The position numbers and the translations under genes were made by a program. Positions 8,359 through 16,720 of a stretch of DNA of 64,000 bases are shown here, in pieces. This DNA comes from an uncultured Oscillospiraceae bacterium. Its GTDB lineage: Bacteria; Bacillota; Clostridia; Oscillospirales; Acutalibacteraceae. Each line of letters begins with the position of its first letter. The first letter of the stretch is position 1. Below the pieces are notes generated by a model. The model did no database searches. It worked only from the letters and a program-made list of their open reading frames with translations, and was not told the origin of the DNA. The stretch is from assembly GCA_900544715.1 (NCBI GenBank), contig UQWL01000009.1, positions 43,284-107,283 on the forward strand, given 5' to 3'.

Positions 8359-9453
8359 TTATGATTCCTGAGCAGCAGAAACAACCGTTTGGCCCTCCCG
8401 ATCGGATGGCACAAGGCCGATATAGCTTTTGCCAGCATTCAGTTGAAGCTCCGCCCCGTCGGCACCATACAGTTTCAGCGGGCTGGCAGGCGTGTTTCCC
8501 TTCTTCCAGGTGATCCGCTCCTGCGTGCCGTTCGATGCATAAATTCCGTTGCCGCCGGTCAAATCCATATCAATGCACCCGCTCGCATCCCCCATGCTTT
8601 TCACTGGGCAATAGAGCACAAGCACATTGGTCACTTCCATCTGTTTGCCGCCATCCTCCGTCATCGGCCTGCCATTTAAGAAATTTTGATAATACCCGGA
8701 GTCCGCGTCATAGCGGAACGTATGCTGATAGGTATTTGAGAAGGAGAAGGCCACGCTTTCGCATGAGCCGCCCGAAAGGCTCCTCGGTTTGCCCTCTTCC
8801 GCAAAAGCAAAGGGGGCCCGGTTCGCCTGACTGGCCTCCTGCCGGAGGTTGAGCTTTTCGAATGCCTTTGCAAGCCTCTCGCCATCCGTGCATCCAGTAT
8901 GTTCCATGCCCACATTGCGGGTATGATCCCGATAAAAATAGGTGCTTGAATAGGTCATCCCATCGATATCGTCTACATTGCGCTGCTTGAGCGCATCATA
9001 GGCATACACACTGCCGCCCCAATGCACAAAGATAGCGTCAAGCCCCTCCGCTATCTCCAAAAAATCGTGTCGTGCGCTGCGCACCGAGCCAATTTTGGGG
9101 ATGCTCTGCACATCCGCAAAGAGCCACATCATCCTGGTAATACCGCCCTCCGCCAGGCCCTCCAACACAATATCCGGCGAGCAAAGCCCCCACTGCGGGC
9201 GGGCGGCGGGCGCATTGTTGATCATCACCGCCACTGGGCGATGGCCTACCGCCGCCTCCCGGAAGCCAGACAGGCCAGTCAATGGGTTCACTGTCTGTTC
9301 CGTTTGCACCGGCTGGGATCCCTTTGGCGCAGTGGAACCCTCAGGCTCCTCCCCATTCCCGCAAGCGGAGAGCCCAATTGCCATTGTAAGCAAAAAAAAC
9401 GCCGCCGCACAGAGGGCGCGCGCCCTTTTCCCCATCATCTTTTCACAGCCCAT
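8359..9453 (-). CDS. DUF3048 (YerB-type) lipoprotein
   Basis: Secreted lipoprotein of 364 residues. It has a basic N-terminus, a hydrophobic segment and lipobox LSAC (cysteine near residue 31). A low-complexity linker is followed by NPLTGL and the DUF3048 core: RPVAVMINN, GITRMMWLF, GSVRSARHDFLEIA. The C-terminal part (TYQHTFRYDADSGYYQNF onward) matches the second half of YerB-like proteins. The function is unknown; it is anchored to the outer face of the membrane. AAGGG lies ten bases before the ATG, and the promoter upstream is strong. Confidence 0.87.
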   Translation of the reverse strand: MGCEKMMGKRARALCAAAFFLLTMAIGLSACGNGEEPEGSTAPKGSQPVQTEQTVNPLTGLSGFREAAVGHRPVAVMINNAPAARPQWGLCSPDIVLEGLAEGGITRMMWLFADVQSIPKIGSVRSARHDFLEIAEGLDAIFVHWGGSVYAYDALKQRNVDDIDGMTYSSTYFYRDHTRNVGMEHTGCTDGERLAKAFEKLNLRQEASQANRAPFAFAEEGKPRSLSGGSCESVAFSFSNTYQHTFRYDADSGYYQNFLNGRPMTEDGGKQMEVTNVLVLYCPVKSMGDASGCIDMDLTGGNGIYASNGTQERITWKKGNTPASPLKLYGADGAELQLNAGKSYIGLVPSDREGQTVVSAAQES

Positions 9454-9539
9454 AACGATTCATCCCTTCACCGGGGCCGCTTGGCAAATGTTCCGTCATA
9501 CGCCAAAACGGCCCTTTATTTTTCAATCCTTTTGTATCT

Positions 9540-9567
9540 ATTATAGCGGTTCCGCGGCTTGGGTCAA
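9540..9567 (-). promoter_or_regulatory. sigma-A promoter of the DUF3048 gene
   Basis: TTGACC-16-TATAAT on the minus strand. Confidence 0.8.
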
Positions 9568-9681
9568 GGATGAATCCTGTCAAATAAAAAAATAGCTGAC
9601 AGCCGGCTGCTCTCGTGTGTGGTATGCATCCCTCATTCCGTGATGTTTCGGCAGGCTTTGCGTGATTACTTACTATTTTTT

Positions 9682-9720
9682 AGAAAAAGGGGCCTGCGGC
9701 AAAGCACATGTCGCAAGCCT
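9682..9720 (-). terminator. terminator of the AraC/GyrI gene
   Basis: Stem GGCTTGCG / CGCAGGCC (one G-T pair), then CCTTTTTC. It is placed about 120 bases after the gene's stop. The stretch between (9721-9836) has no convincing gene and reads as 3' untranslated sequence or a decayed frame. Confidence 0.6.
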
Positions 9721-9836
9721 CAGAACCGTTGCCCTCACCAGGCAATCTGTTTGGAATGTGTTCAAAGAATGCTCCGCTAGAAATATCGACGTGCTTTTCA
9801 CAAGCTGGATTCCGTGGGCAATGGAGTCGTAGCTCA

Positions 9837-10718
9837 TTAAGGCGCGATCTTTTCCACCGGCAGCCATACTTCATAATATCTATTTTTCTTTCGCAGCTCA
9901 CGATCTGTCCAGAGGTGCAGCACTTCAATGACCAGATCCCCCCTTTGCCTGTAGCCGGAGCTGGGCAGCCATGCGTCAAAAATCAATTCCTCAAGCTTTG
10001 GGAACTCCTCCCACGCAAGCCCCCCACACTCCGTTTGGAAGGCTGCATAAACCCCAGCCGGGAGGATCTGCTTTTCGAGCGCGCCCTTTTTCACATTTGT
10101 TTCTGCACGCGCGATCCTGTAGTTCCCATCTTGCCAAATGCCGTACCAGATGCCGTCATAAGAATGGTTAGACGGTTGATTCCAACGCCCCTCGCAAATT
10201 TGCCCTGGAATATCGTCGCAATCATCCGCCCACATGATATGCCGCAGCTCTTCTCTGGTTTTGCAGCCTTGCCCGTCAAATGGTTTGGAAATGCCGTAAA
10301 CCGTGGTTTGCTCCAATTCGATCATTCTGAAATCCATTTCTTTTGCCCCCTGAATCATCATGTGAAATGAGACGGGCGGATAGATCTTCAACGGCTGATG
10401 CGAATCCCGCGCCTGCGTGGGGGTGATCCCATGCTGCTTCACAAACGCTTTTGTGAAGGAATCGGCATTATCGTAGCCGTATTTCACCGCGGCATCGATC
10501 ACCCGGATGCCTGAATCGCGCAGTTCACACGCCGCGAGGGTTAAACGCCTGCGGCGAATGTAGCCATGCAGCGTCATCCCGGTCATATAGCTGAAAAAGC
10601 GCAGAAAGCTATCTTTCGTGACGCATGCAATTTGCGCCAATTCCTCTAGATTGATCTCGCCGCACAGGTTTGCTTCGATATACGCCGCCGCATCGTTGAG
10701 CTGTTTGAGAATATCCAC
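9837..10718 (-). CDS. AraC-family regulator with GyrI-like effector domain
   Basis: A 293-residue cytoplasmic transcription regulator. Two helix-turn-helix motifs in the first 105 residues (NLEELAQIACVTKDSFLRFF; AAVKYGYDNADSFTKAFVKQHG) form the AraC DNA-binding domain at the N-terminus, as in Rob/SoxS-like and multidrug-sensing proteins. The remaining 185 residues form a GyrI/BmrR-like small-molecule-binding domain. The start is GTG at 10718, with GGAGGTGAGAAG directly upstream. A promoter-like CGGACA-17-TAAAAT lies just before it. The ligand and targets are unknown; no transporter is adjacent. Confidence 0.88.
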   Translation of the reverse strand: MDILKQLNDAAAYIEANLCGEINLEELAQIACVTKDSFLRFFSYMTGMTLHGYIRRRRLTLAACELRDSGIRVIDAAVKYGYDNADSFTKAFVKQHGITPTQARDSHQPLKIYPPVSFHMMIQGAKEMDFRMIELEQTTVYGISKPFDGQGCKTREELRHIMWADDCDDIPGQICEGRWNQPSNHSYDGIWYGIWQDGNYRIARAETNVKKGALEKQILPAGVYAAFQTECGGLAWEEFPKLEELIFDAWLPSSGYRQRGDLVIEVLHLWTDRELRKKNRYYEVWLPVEKIAP

Positions 10719-10922
10719 CTTCTCACCTCCGCTTATGATTTTATCAAAAGCTTAAATTTTTGTCCGTCTTTTTCAGGGCAGAATGGAAAGGAATGCTTGA
10801 AGAGATGCTTCGGCTGACCAACAGATGCATCATCCAATTTGCCCGTTTAAAACTGATGGAATAATCGTCAATAAAAGAAAGGTTGATAAAATAGCCTTCT
10901 TCATTCGCCCTGTGGTAGGAGA

Positions 10923-10976
10923 CGTTTTCTCGGGGGCGAGAAAACGCCCTCCATCCCATAGGCGGATGAAGGGCAA
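10923..10976 (-). terminator. arginine operon terminator, two adjacent hairpins
   Basis: On the minus strand a stem GCCCTTCATCC / GGATGGAGGGC is followed by GTTTTCTC. The second hairpin CGTTTTCTCG / CGAGAAAACG (10923-10946 region) overlaps that T-rich tail. It lies about 60 bases after the argF stop. Confidence 0.65.
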
Positions 10977-11031
10977 TTTCACCATAAAAAATTCAATTCC
11001 GTGTTGACTGGGATCACACCAGCCACAGCCC

Positions 11032-11940
11032 CTATTCTTTCAGCAGGGCAACCATAACAGCCTTCTGCGCGTGCAGCCGGTTCTCCGCCTCATCGAAGAT
11101 CTCCACTGCATGGGCTTCCAGCACCTCCGCCGTGATCTCCTCGCCGCGGTGGGCGGGCAGGCAGTGCTGCACCATGCAGCCCTCGTTCGCAGCTCCCAGC
11201 AGCTTCTCATTCACCTGATAAATCCCCTCAAACGCGGCGCGGCGCTGCTCCGCCTCGCCCTCCTGGCCCATGGAGGCCCACACGTCGGTGAAGATCGCGT
11301 CCGCTCCCTCCGCGGCCTTCATGGGGTCGCGCTCCAGCGCAAAGCCGCCGTTTTCCGCGGCAAAATCCAGCACCTTCTGATCCGGGTCATAGCCCTTCGG
11401 GCAGGCAACGCTCACCTTCATCCCGGTTTTCAGGCCGCCAACGATCAGGGAATTCGCCATGTTATTGCCGTCGCCAATATAGCACATTTTGAGGCCGTCC
11501 AGGCGGCCTTTGTGCTCGCGCACTGTCATCAGGTCGGCAAGCACCTGGCAGGGGTGGCAGAAATCCGTCAGGCCGTTGATAATCGGGATCGAGCCATATG
11601 CGGCAAGCGCCTCCACTTCCTCCTGTGCGAAGGTGCGGATCATAATGCCGTCGAGATACCGGGAGAGCACGCGCGCCGTATCCTGCACCGGCTCACCGCG
11701 GCCGATTTGCAGATCGCGTGCGCTTAAAAACAGTGCGCTGCCGCCGAGCTGAAACATGCCCGCCTCAAAGGAAACGCGCGTGCGGGTGGAGGATTTCTGG
11801 AAGATCATGCCCAGCGTTTTGCCCTCCAAATGGCGGTGTGCAATGTGGTGGCTGCGCTCATATTTAAGCTGGTCGGCAAGATTTAAAAGCTCCAAAATCT
11901 CCTCTGTGGAGAGATCCAGCATTTTCAGCAAATGTTTCAT
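11032..11940 (-). CDS. argF: ornithine carbamoyltransferase
   Basis: Makes citrulline from ornithine and carbamoyl phosphate. It has 302 residues, typical length. The carbamoyl-phosphate motif SSTRTRVSFE is near residue 50, and the ornithine-site HCLPAHRGEE is near residue 257. The start has AAAGGA nine bases upstream. It is the last gene of the arginine operon, 27 bases after argD, and is followed by a terminator. An anabolic role is inferred from the operon. Confidence 0.96.
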   Translation of the reverse strand: MKHLLKMLDLSTEEILELLNLADQLKYERSHHIAHRHLEGKTLGMIFQKSSTRTRVSFEAGMFQLGGSALFLSARDLQIGRGEPVQDTARVLSRYLDGIMIRTFAQEEVEALAAYGSIPIINGLTDFCHPCQVLADLMTVREHKGRLDGLKMCYIGDGNNMANSLIVGGLKTGMKVSVACPKGYDPDQKVLDFAAENGGFALERDPMKAAEGADAIFTDVWASMGQEGEAEQRRAAFEGIYQVNEKLLGAANEGCMVQHCLPAHRGEEITAEVLEAHAVEIFDEAENRLHAQKAVMVALLKE

Positions 11941-11967
11941 GAAATCATTCCTTTCCGGGCAATTTTA

Positions 11968-13143
11968 TTATTTCTCCGTGAGTACTTCCTTCAAAATGGC
12001 AATGCCCTGTTCCAATTCCTCCTGCGAGATTGTCAGCGGAGGCAGCAGCCGCACAAGCGTTTTCGCCGTAAGCACCAGAAGGCCCCTTTCCACGCAGCGG
12101 GCGGCGACCGCCTTGGCCTGCTTGGTTTGAAGCACCAGGCCGAGCATCAGGCCCATCCCGCGGATTTCGGCCACCTCGTCACATTGAGACAGCTCTTTTC
12201 GCAGCAGCTCGCCCCTTTGGCGCACCTGCTGAAAGAGCGGCTCCTCCATGCGGGAAAGCACCTCGCACACCCCCGCGCAGACGATTGGGTTGCCGCCAAA
12301 GGTGCTGCCATGTGTGCCTGGCCCCATCACAGCGCCGAGCCTCTCCACACACAGGCAAGCCCCTACCGGCAATCCTCCGCCGAGGCCTTTGGCGCTCGTC
12401 AGAATATCCGGCCGCACACCGAAATGCTCCCATGCATAGAGCTTGCCCGTCCGGCCCACGCCGGTCTGCACCTCGTCGAAAATCAGGAGGATATCCTTTT
12501 CCCGGCAGAGCTCTGAAGCCTTGTGCACAAAATCCGCATCCAGCGGCTGCACGCCTCCCTCGCCCTGCACCGGCTCCATCATCACGGCACAAACGGTTTC
12601 ATCCATCGCGGCCTTCAGCGCGTTGAGATCATTCGCCGCCGCATAACGGAAGCCCGGCGGGAAGGGGTCGAAATACTGATGCAGCTCCTCCTGCCCGGTT
12701 GCGGTGAGCGTTTCCATCGTGCGGCCGTGGAAGGAATTTTTCAGCGTGACGATCGTCGAGCGGCCCGCCCCATAGGTATCAAAGCTATATTTGCGCGCGA
12801 GCTTCATCGCGCATTCATTTGCCTCCGCGCCGGAATTTGCAAAAAACACACGCGCAAACCCGGATTTTTCACATAACAGCTTCGCCGCCTGCGCAACCAC
12901 CGGATTGTAATATAGGTTCGACGTGTGCGCGAGCTTCGCGGCCTGCTCCGCAATCGCCCGCGCCCAGGCCGCATCGCCATAGCCCAGGGAGCTGACGCCG
13001 ATCCCTGCGGTGAAGTCCAGGTAGCTTTCCCCCTCCGGGCCAAAGAGCCGCGCACCCTTCCCCTCCACCAAAGCGGCGTTAAAATGCGCATAGGTGGGCA
13101 TCAGATATTGATCCGCCGTTTGTTTGATCTCCTCATATGTCAT
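11968..13143 (-). CDS. argD: acetylornithine aminotransferase
   Basis: PLP-dependent class III aminotransferase converting N-acetylglutamate semialdehyde to N-acetylornithine. It has 391 residues. Marks include FFANSGAEANECAMKLARK (phosphate-binding region, near residue 99), LIFDEVQTGVGRTGK (PLP aspartate region), and the Schiff-base lysine in TSAKGLGGGLPVGA. AAAGGGGG lies before the ATG. It sits between argB and argF in the arginine operon. Confidence 0.95.
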   Translation of the reverse strand: MTYEEIKQTADQYLMPTYAHFNAALVEGKGARLFGPEGESYLDFTAGIGVSSLGYGDAAWARAIAEQAAKLAHTSNLYYNPVVAQAAKLLCEKSGFARVFFANSGAEANECAMKLARKYSFDTYGAGRSTIVTLKNSFHGRTMETLTATGQEELHQYFDPFPPGFRYAAANDLNALKAAMDETVCAVMMEPVQGEGGVQPLDADFVHKASELCREKDILLIFDEVQTGVGRTGKLYAWEHFGVRPDILTSAKGLGGGLPVGACLCVERLGAVMGPGTHGSTFGGNPIVCAGVCEVLSRMEEPLFQQVRQRGELLRKELSQCDEVAEIRGMGLMLGLVLQTKQAKAVAARCVERGLLVLTAKTLVRLLPPLTISQEELEQGIAILKEVLTEK

Positions 13144-13179
13144 AAAAACCGTTCCCCCTTTCGCATAGGATCGCCTTTC

Positions 13180-14034
13180 TTAGATAAACATCGTTCCTAC
13201 CCCTTCATCGGAAAACAGCTCGATGAGCAGGGAATGCGGGATGCGCCCGTCTACAATATGGGTGCGATGCACGCCGCGCCGCACGGCTTCCACGCAGCAC
13301 TCAATTTTGGGGATCATGCCGCCGGAAATGATGCCCTGGTTCTTCAGCCCCGGCACATCGCTGACGTTGACGACCGGAATGAGCGTTCCCTCATCCTCCT
13401 TATCCCGCAGGAGGCCGCGCACATCCGTCATCAGCAGCAGTTTTTCCGCATGCAGGCAGGCCGCGATGCGTGCCGCTGCCGTATCGGCGTTAATATTATA
13501 AACATCCTCCCCATATCCGCCGCCAATAGTGGAGATCACGGGGATATAGCCGGTTTTCAACGCATCGTTGATCGGGGTGACATCCACGCTTTCGATCTCG
13601 CCCACGAAGCCGAGATCCTCGCCCGTGTGCTTCACAGCTCGGATCATGCCGCCATCCAGCCCGCAGAGCCCGAGCGCCTTGCCGCCGTGCGTGCCGAGCA
13701 GCTGCACCAAATCCTTGTTCACTTTGCCCGCGAGCACCATCTGCACGACATCCATCGTCTCCTTGTCCGTATAGCGCAGACCGCCGACAAAGCGGCTCTC
13801 CTTGCCAAGCCGGTCGAGCATAGCGTTAATCTCCGGGCCGCCACCGTGGACGAGCACCACATGGATTCCTACAAGGGAGAGCAGGACGATATCCGTCATC
13901 ACAGCGTCCTTTAGCTCCTCGTTAATCATTGCATTGCCGCCATATTTGATGACAATCGTTTTCTGATAATATTTCTGGATATATGGAAGCGCCTGCACCA
14001 ACACCTGTGAGCGCTCAAAATTGGATATCTCCAT
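13180..14034 (-). CDS. argB: acetylglutamate kinase
   Basis: Phosphorylates N-acetylglutamate. It has 284 residues from the preferred ATG; a GTG four codons upstream sits too close to the AGAGG. VIKYGGNAM marks the amino-acid-kinase ATP site, HGGGPEI the phosphate loop, and the N-terminal helix EISNFERSQVLVQALPYI resembles the arginine-sensitive hexameric type. That suggests feedback control by arginine, consistent with the argJ (acetyl-recycling) route in the same operon; this is inference. Confidence 0.94.
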   Translation of the reverse strand: MEISNFERSQVLVQALPYIQKYYQKTIVIKYGGNAMINEELKDAVMTDIVLLSLVGIHVVLVHGGGPEINAMLDRLGKESRFVGGLRYTDKETMDVVQMVLAGKVNKDLVQLLGTHGGKALGLCGLDGGMIRAVKHTGEDLGFVGEIESVDVTPINDALKTGYIPVISTIGGGYGEDVYNINADTAAARIAACLHAEKLLLMTDVRGLLRDKEDEGTLIPVVNVSDVPGLKNQGIISGGMIPKIECCVEAVRRGVHRTHIVDGRIPHSLLIELFSDEGVGTMFI

Positions 14035-14089
14035 ATGTGCCGTCACCCTCTTTTTAAAACCGTCATCTTATTTCTCCTTTGCCGCCCTA

Positions 14090-15313
14090 TTAGGTGCGGT
14101 AATCGCCGTTGATCTTCACATAATCGTATGTCAGGTCGCAGCCAAAGGCCTCCGCATGGGCCTCGCCGTCGTGCAGCCGCACATCGATCTTGATTTCCTC
14201 CTCCAGAAGAACCTGCTTCGCCCGCTCCTCGCTGAAGGGGATGCCCGCCCCGTTTTGGCATACCTCCACACGCCCCGCGGGGGAGGCGAACGATACATCC
14301 GCCTTTGTCACATCGATCTCCGCGCCCGCATAGCCCATCGCGCACAGCACACGGCCCCAGTTTGCGTCCGCGCCGAACATTGCCGTTTTCACTAGCGAAG
14401 AGCAGATCACGCTTTTCGCCACTGTGCGGGCGGTGTCCTGATCCTTTGCGCCGCTGACCTCACACACCACCAGTTTGGTTGCGCCTTCGCCGTCGCGCGC
14501 CATTTCCCGCGCAATACGGATGAGGAGGGTGGCAAGCATCTGTGTAAACAGCGCAAACGCTTCGCCCTCTTCGGCAATCTCCTGGTTGCCGGCCTTACCG
14601 GAGGCCAGGATGCAGGCCATGTCATTGGTGGAGGTGTCGCCATCAATGCTGAGCATATTGAAGCTGTCCGCCACCGCGGCCGCCAGCGCCTTTTGAAGCA
14701 TGGGGGAGGAAATGGCAGCGTCGGTGGTGATAAAGCAAAGCATGGTCGCCATATTGGGGTGGATCATGCCCGAGCCTTTTGAAATCGCGCCGATCACACA
14801 CGGCTTGCCCTCCAGTGTGAACGCAAGCGCAAATTCTTTTTTGCGCGTATCCGTTGTCATAATCGCCTGCGCCGCATGGTCGGAGCCCTCCTTGGAGAGT
14901 TCTTTTACCAGTTGCGGCATCCCCTGCTCCACCGGGCCGAGGTCAAGCGGCTGGCCGATGACCCCCGTGGAGGCCACAATCACCTCCGCCGGGGCGATTC
15001 CAAGCGCCTTGGCCGTGATTTCACACATGCCCTGCGCCTTTTCCAGGCCATCCGCATTGCAGGTGTTTGCAATGCCGCTGTTGCACACGGCGGCGCGCGC
15101 TTTGCCATCCGCCAGGTTCTGCTTTGTCACAGTAACCGGCGCGCCGCACACCAAATTCTGCGTGTAAACGGCGGCGGCATTGCACAGGCAGTCCGCCGCA
15201 ATCAGCGCGAGGTCGCGTTTCGATTTGTTTTTACGAATTCCGCAGTGAACGCCTGCCGCGGTAAAGCCTTTTGCCGCAGCAACCCCACCGGGGATAAATG
15301 AGCATGTTACCAT
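14090..15313 (-). CDS. argJ: glutamate N-acetyltransferase / amino-acid acetyltransferase
   Basis: Transfers the acetyl group from N-acetylornithine back to glutamate, closing the cyclic arginine pathway; many members also make acetylglutamate from acetyl-CoA. It has 407 residues from the ATG at 15313, chosen because AGGAAGG is at normal spacing there and abuts the upstream ATG. The self-cleavage site lies in GMIHPNMATML, between A and T, leaving the threonine nucleophile. STGVIGQPL is also conserved. With argJ present, no separate argE is required; none is seen. Confidence 0.95.
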   Translation of the reverse strand: MVTCSFIPGGVAAAKGFTAAGVHCGIRKNKSKRDLALIAADCLCNAAAVYTQNLVCGAPVTVTKQNLADGKARAAVCNSGIANTCNADGLEKAQGMCEITAKALGIAPAEVIVASTGVIGQPLDLGPVEQGMPQLVKELSKEGSDHAAQAIMTTDTRKKEFALAFTLEGKPCVIGAISKGSGMIHPNMATMLCFITTDAAISSPMLQKALAAAVADSFNMLSIDGDTSTNDMACILASGKAGNQEIAEEGEAFALFTQMLATLLIRIAREMARDGEGATKLVVCEVSGAKDQDTARTVAKSVICSSLVKTAMFGADANWGRVLCAMGYAGAEIDVTKADVSFASPAGRVEVCQNGAGIPFSEERAKQVLLEEEIKIDVRLHDGEAHAEAFGCDLTYDYVKINGDYRT

Positions 15314-15339
15314 TGATAGAACCATCCTTCCTGCCCGGG

Positions 15340-15624
15340 TTAATCTTTATGCTTCCTGCGGAACAGCGCAAGGCCGCCAAACCCGCTGATAATCGCCATA
15401 TAAAAGCCTAAATTATAGGGAAAGCCCGTGTTGTGCGCCTCATAAATCTGATAATCGCCGAAAAAGGAGAGCACCAGGGAAACCGGCGCAATCCAGCCGT
15501 GCCAAATGCCCGTGAAGAAGCCTGCGGCATCTGCGGAAGCCACCCTGTGCGGCACGCAGCCACCCAGCAAAAACAGCATGCAGAGCACCAGCAAAATGAT
15601 TGCGGCCCATTGCCTTTTTTTCAT
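15340..15624 (-). CDS. small predicted lipoprotein inside the arginine operon
   Basis: A 94-residue protein starting MKKRQWAAIILLV. Its hydrophobic signal ends LLGGC, a good lipobox. A second hydrophobic stretch (about residues 36-50) and a third near the C-terminus (LGFYMAIISGFGGLALF) are followed by basic RRKHKD, so it could be a small multi-pass protein. The segments GIWHGWIAPVSLV and NTGFPYNLGFYMA look conserved in small Firmicutes proteins of unknown role, from memory. It lies between argC and argJ with short gaps, so it is cotranscribed. Nothing ties it biochemically to arginine. Confidence 0.75.
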   Translation of the reverse strand: MKKRQWAAIILLVLCMLFLLGGCVPHRVASADAAGFFTGIWHGWIAPVSLVLSFFGDYQIYEAHNTGFPYNLGFYMAIISGFGGLALFRRKHKD

Positions 15625-15671
15625 GGCAGTTTCCATCCTTTCCGAAGCGGCAGCGCGCAAGCCCGCCTCAT

Positions 15672-16706
15672 TTAAAAGCAGGTGGGGATCATATGGAGCC
15701 CCGTATCCTCCGGCAAGCCAAACAGCAGGTTCATATTCTGCACCGCCTGCCCGGCCGCGCCCTTGACCATATTATCAAGAGCGGAAACGACGATGAGCGT
15801 TCCCGTTCTACTGTCGATATGCAGCGAGATATCACAGTAATTGCTGCACCGCACATTGCGCAGGTTTGCGGTTTTCCCCGCTTCCAGCACGCGGACAAAC
15901 CGCTCCGTATGATAAGCCTTTTGATAAGCGTCGCGCAGCTGCGCTTCCGTCACGCTCTCCTTCAGGCGCGCATACATTGTGGAGATGATCCCCCGGTTGA
16001 GCGGCAGCAGGTGCGGCACAAATACAACCTTCAGCTTTTCGCCGGCCACGGTGGAGAGCGTTTGCTCGATCTCCGGCGTGTGGCGGTGCGCCGCAATTTT
16101 ATAAGGGGAGAACGCCTCGTTGCAGTTGGGGAAATGCGCCGTCTCGCTGGGGGACCGGCCGGAGCCCGTCACGCCGGATTTTGAATCGATCACAATCCCC
16201 TGCGGCTCAATCAAACCCTCCCGCAACGCGGGCGCGAGCCCCAGCGCAGCGCTCGTAGGGTAACAGCCGGGGTTTGCAAGGATGCGGGCCTTTTGAATTT
16301 CCGCCCGGAACAGCTCCGGCAGCGCATAAACCGCTTGGCTATGCAGCTCTTGATGTGTATAGTGCCCGCCGTACCACTGCTCGTAATCCGATTCTTCCAT
16401 CAGCCGGAAATCCGCGCCGAGGTCGATAAAGGCCACGTTTTTCTCCACGCACTGCGCGGCAAACTCCTGAGAAATGCCGTGCTGGACACAGGCAAACACC
16501 ACTTCGCTTTTGTCAATTGCCTCCTGCGCGGAGCAGCAAGCCAAGTCGCACAGGCCATAGAGGGCGGGGTAAACTTCGCTGACAGCCTTCCCCTCAAAAC
16601 TGACGGAGCTGACGGCCGCAAGCTCTGCCTGCGGGTGGTTTAACAAAATCCGGATCAGCTCAACGCCCGCATAGCCGGTGGCGCCGATGATACCTACTTT
16701 TATCAT
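15672..16706 (-). CDS. argC: N-acetyl-gamma-glutamyl-phosphate reductase
   Basis: NADPH-dependent reduction of acetylglutamyl phosphate to the semialdehyde. It has 344 residues from MIKVGIIGATGYAGVEL. The glycine-rich dinucleotide motif GATGYAG is near residue 8. The catalytic cysteine is in ANPGCYPTSA (about residue 147). The conserved histidine region HRHTPEIEQ is present. AAAGGAG lies eight bases before the ATG. A longer open frame upstream overlaps argH and is rejected. Confidence 0.95.
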   Translation of the reverse strand: MIKVGIIGATGYAGVELIRILLNHPQAELAAVSSVSFEGKAVSEVYPALYGLCDLACCSAQEAIDKSEVVFACVQHGISQEFAAQCVEKNVAFIDLGADFRLMEESDYEQWYGGHYTHQELHSQAVYALPELFRAEIQKARILANPGCYPTSAALGLAPALREGLIEPQGIVIDSKSGVTGSGRSPSETAHFPNCNEAFSPYKIAAHRHTPEIEQTLSTVAGEKLKVVFVPHLLPLNRGIISTMYARLKESVTEAQLRDAYQKAYHTERFVRVLEAGKTANLRNVRCSNYCDISLHIDSRTGTLIVVSALDNMVKGAAGQAVQNMNLLFGLPEDTGLHMIPTCF

Positions 16707-16720
16707 AAATAGTCTCCTTT

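Noticed and set aside
9673..9867. Short minus-strand gene after the AraC/GyrI gene (vaguely like the DUF3343 family)
   Set aside because: No ribosome binding site, it overlaps the regulator's end, and the apparent resemblance needs a frameshift. The stretch contains the regulator's terminator.
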